Shown: piece after piece, positions 5,863 through 6,711 of the stretch
Position numbering within the stretch: position 1 is the stretch's first letter
How the letters are laid out: every line of letters starts with the position of its first letter
Origin: Acidilobaceae archaeon
Lineage (GTDB): Archaea; Thermoproteota; Thermoprotei_A; Sulfolobales; Acidilobaceae
Length of the DNA stretch: 6,711 nt
Direction: 5' to 3'
Assembly: GCA_026985385.1 (NCBI GenBank)
Contig: JALSQM010000146.1
Coordinates: 1-6,711 of the forward strand
The notes under the pieces: generated by a model
Database searches by the model: none
Seen by the model: the letters and a program-made list of their open reading frames with translations, nothing else
What the model was told of the DNA's origin: nothing
Program-made: the position numbers and the translations under genes

Positions 5863-6248
5863 GCAATAACACCTGCAGGGATATAGATAAGCTCTATATT
5901 AGTCTAGCCCGTATAGCTGAAGAAGAGTTCCCAGACATCATAGAACATGCTGAAATTAGGGGAGACAGGCTTCGCTTATATATTGCTGATGGCAGCTTCC
6001 TCGATGTATGGTTTAGTAGGAGAATTCCATGCAAGTACGCTTTTCATTGGGAGCGCCGTCACCTTGGTAATACAGTCTATCGATGGGATAATGCCGCTCA
6101 TAGAACGTTGAAGGAACTAGAGACGTTTCCGCATCACTTCCATGAGGGAGCACAACATAATGTGCGCCCATTCAAGCCTAAAGAAACTATGAAGGACACA
6201 TTGAGGGTAATACTTGAATACGTCAGACAGCACGTTCAAGGCATTTAA
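5859..6248 (+). CDS. TumE/DUF6516-like toxin of a toxin-antitoxin pair
   Basis: The 129-residue protein matches the pattern I know for DUF6516/TumE toxins. A small mixed beta domain (GDRLRLYIADGSFLDVWFS, 35-53) is followed by the aromatic/histidine motif KYAFHWE (59-65), the invariant-looking YRWDNAAHR (74-82) and FPHHFHEG (90-97). A C-terminal helix (110-126) closes the protein. His63, Asp77, His81 and the His-rich FPHHFH cluster are the best candidates for catalytic or metal-binding residues; the biochemical target of the family is not known to me. The start ATG overlaps the antitoxin stop by four bases, so translation is coupled, and GGAG lies about six bases upstream. The length is normal and the reading frame is intact, so the pair may still be functional. 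The AT-rich codon use suggests acquisition from elsewhere. Confidence 0.75.
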   Translation: MSNNTCRDIDKLYISLARIAEEEFPDIIEHAEIRGDRLRLYIADGSFLDVWFSRRIPCKYAFHWERRHLGNTVYRWDNAAHRTLKELETFPHHFHEGAQHNVRPFKPKETMKDTLRVILEYVRQHVQGI

Positions 6249-6250
6249 CT

Positions 6251-6262
6251 TTACTTAAGTAA
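6251..6262. repeat. 12-bp perfect palindrome after the toxin gene
   Basis: TTACTTAAGTAA begins two bases after the toxin stop codon and is fully self-complementary, with an 8-bp palindrome ACCTAGGT (6267-6274) just behind it. It could be a processing or termination element or a protein-binding site. Confidence 0.5.
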
Positions 6263-6287
6263 CGTAACCTAGGTAAGCTTCATGACA

Positions 6288-6295
6288 TTTATAAG
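6288..6295. promoter_or_regulatory. TATA-like box in the non-coding region
   Basis: TTTATAAG reads as an archaeal TATA box on the plus strand and CTTATAAA on the minus strand. On the minus strand it is preceded by purine-rich AAGAA, a better BRE context, which would send a transcript antisense into the toxin gene. On the plus strand it would transcribe the region leading to the tRNA relic. Neither transcript is shown. Confidence 0.35.
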
Positions 6296-6404
6296 TTCTT
6301 CTTATGAATTCTTCAGTTTCAATAAGAGTGTTATCTCGCTACAATAATGTTAATCGCATTTGGCTGAAACTTAAAGTAGTGCAAACTTCAAGCTCGTTGT
6401 CCCG

Positions 6405-6440
6405 CATACCTAGATAATAGGTATGAAAACCATACATACC
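6405..6440. repeat. Alternating CATACC/GGTATG half-sites
   Basis: CATACCTA (6405-6412) and TAGGTATG (6418-6425) form a perfect 8-bp inverted repeat around 5 bases. GTATG (6421-6425) also pairs with CATAC (6431-6435) around 5 bases, and CATACC recurs at 6435-6440. Three alternating half-sites in 36 bases look like an operator or competing hairpins. Confidence 0.55.
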
Positions 6441-6458
6441 CGTCCCAAAATTCCCTTA

Positions 6459-6469
6459 GTCCCTGGGAC
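6459..6469. repeat. GTCCC-T-GGGAC inverted repeat at the tRNA-relic boundary
   Basis: A perfect 5-bp inverted repeat around one T. Its last four bases GGAC (6466-6469) can instead pair with GTCC (6528-6531) at the 3' end of the tRNA relic, as the start of an acceptor stem. TGTCCC also occurs at 6398-6403. Confidence 0.45.
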
Positions 6470-6538
6470 AGAAGTATTTAAGTACTGGCCCCCGGAGCCA
6501 GTGGTCCTGAGCTCGAAATCCCAGCAGGTCCGCCACCA
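6466..6538 (+). pseudogene. Degenerate tRNA-Arg(CCG)-like sequence
   Basis: The anticodon arm and 3' half of a tRNA are clear. The anticodon stem CTGGC/GCCAG (6485-6489, 6497-6501) flanks loop CCCCGGA with anticodon CCG. Then come the variable TGGTC, a T arm CTGAG/CCCAG with an 8-base loop and one A-C mismatch, the acceptor strand CAGGTCC (6525-6531), G and CCA (6533-6535). The 5' half is shortened: only GGAC at 6466-6469 fits the acceptor, and no proper D arm remains. Position 33 is C instead of the near-universal T. It is therefore almost certainly not a working tRNA. Against the intact tRNA-Arg at 5391 it shows ten transitions in 51 aligned bases, four of them as compensating pairs in two stems, so it descends from a different, once functional tRNA-Arg. 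A second CCA follows at 6536-6538. Confidence 0.75.
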
Positions 6539-6561
6539 AGCACATCCAAACCGTCGCTACA

Positions 6562-6578
6562 ATACGCTGAAAGCGTAT
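6562..6578. repeat. 7-bp hairpin ATACGCT-GAA-AGCGTAT
   Basis: A perfect 7-bp inverted repeat with a 3-base spacer, 23 bases after the tRNA relic. No T-run follows, so it is not an obvious terminator. Confidence 0.55.
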
Positions 6579-6585
6579 CGAAAGC

Positions 6586-6606
6586 CGGGACCGTAAAACG
6601 GTGCCG
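6586..6606. repeat. Second hairpin, stem of 5 bp plus 3 bp across one mismatch
   Basis: ACCGT (6590-6594) and ACGGT (6598-6602) pair around AAA. Beyond a G-G mismatch, CGG (6586-6588) pairs with CCG (6604-6606). It begins eight bases after the preceding hairpin. Confidence 0.5.
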
Positions 6607-6613
6607 ACCTAGT

Positions 6614-6625
6614 ATCAATATTGAT
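6614..6625. repeat. 12-bp palindrome ATCAATATTGAT
   Basis: Fully self-complementary without a loop, directly followed by a shorter TGATCA palindrome (6625-6630). It is the third symmetric element in 70 bases and has the form of a dimeric DNA-binding site. Confidence 0.5.
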
Positions 6626-6711
6626 GATCATAGTTGTTTACGGTCAAGTTAGGTTCCTAGGTAGAATGTTTGTAGTGTAGTCATAGTATGTGCTTTAATT
6701 CTTTGTCAAAC

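Larger units (their letters stand above)
5470..6538. mobile_element. Putative relic of a tRNA-Arg-targeted accessory element
   Basis: This AT-rich segment of about 1.07 kb starts exactly at the 3' end of an intact tRNA-Arg(CCG) gene and ends with a degenerate copy of the 3' half of a tRNA-Arg(CCG). That is the arrangement left when an integrative element uses a tRNA gene as its attachment site. Its cargo is a toxin-antitoxin pair. Base composition and codon use (ATT, TAT, GTT, AAT) differ visibly from the genes to the left. Against a simple element, no integrase is present, the two tRNA copies are only about 80% identical (41 of 51 aligned positions plus a one-base insertion), and the AT-rich character continues to the right edge. 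It may therefore be only part of a larger or multiply rearranged island. Confidence 0.4.
6249..6711. other. 463-base AT-rich non-coding region rich in palindromes, ending at the right edge
   Basis: No credible protein gene is present on either strand. The region holds a 12-bp palindrome (6251-6262), a TATA-like box (6288-6295), a cluster of CATACC half-sites (6405-6440), an 11-base inverted repeat (6459-6469), the degenerate tRNA-Arg (6466-6538) and three further inverted repeats (6562-6625). The density of symmetric elements is high and not explained by any gene in the window. Confidence 0.65.

Noticed and set aside
6398..6470. Short repeated CATACC and GTCCC units as a possible CRISPR array
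   Set aside because: The units are 5-8 bases, alternate in orientation and have no regular spacers of 30-40 bases.
6466..6538. Second sequence as a functional tRNA-Arg gene
   Set aside because: The 5' half is several bases too short, no D arm can be drawn, only four acceptor pairs form, T33 is C and the T loop has eight bases.
6562..6606. Hairpins as intrinsic terminators
   Set aside because: No T-tract follows either hairpin on either strand, and no gene ends directly upstream.
6620..6650. Box C-like TGATGA suggesting a C/D guide RNA
   Set aside because: No box D (CTGA) or D'/C' pair follows at a suitable distance, and the match is explained by the ATCAATATTGAT palindrome beside it.

Overview
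The window looks like chromosomal DNA from a hyperthermophilic crenarchaeon, probably of the Desulfurococcales/Pyrodictiaceae type. The evidence is an archaeal ribosomal protein L7Ae next to a crenarchaeal-style inorganic pyrophosphatase, an archaeal/eukaryote-type prolyl-tRNA synthetase-like protein, heavy use of AGG/AGA, ATA and CTA/CTC codons, frequent GTG/TTG starts, TTTATAAA-type TATA boxes, purine-rich GGAGG-like ribosome binding sites and a tRNA gene that encodes its CCA. No species can be named from sequence alone.

Positions 1-2161 hold a minus-strand series: the 5' part of a metallo-beta-lactamase-fold hydrolase or exonuclease (cut by the left edge), an unrecognised exported protein with a C-terminal membrane anchor, and inorganic pyrophosphatase. 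Pyrophosphatase is transcribed divergently from L7Ae (2260-2643), and one symmetric TATA box sits between them. A 338-base gap without genes follows. It holds an oligo-T tract, a 6-bp hairpin, an imperfect direct repeat, a 12-bp GC palindrome and a probable promoter. It leads into a ProRS-like gene (2982-4337), which converges on a zinc-dependent medium-chain dehydrogenase (minus strand, 5317-4334). The two stop codons share one CTAG.

A complete tRNA-Arg(CCG) gene (5391-5468) marks an abrupt change in character. To its left the DNA is GC-rich core genome; for example, 38 of 60 bases are G/C in 4021-4080. To its right the DNA is AT-rich; for example, 18 of 60 in 6301-6360. The AT-rich part carries a two-gene toxin-antitoxin operon, a small antitoxin-like protein followed with a 4-base overlap by a TumE/DUF6516-type toxin. 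About 1 kb past the tRNA lies a second, degenerate tRNA-Arg(CCG)-like sequence (6466-6538) that differs from the intact gene by paired, compensatory substitutions. It is followed by a cluster of short inverted repeats up to the right edge. This is the layout expected of an old tRNA-targeted insertion or accessory island, with the toxin-antitoxin module as its surviving cargo. No integrase lies in the window.

The core genes serve translation (L7Ae, the ProRS-like protein, tRNA-Arg) and general metabolism (pyrophosphatase removes PPi made by aminoacylation and polymerases). The most unusual items are the divergent ProRS-like active site, the compensated but decayed tRNA relic, and the palindrome-rich AT island.
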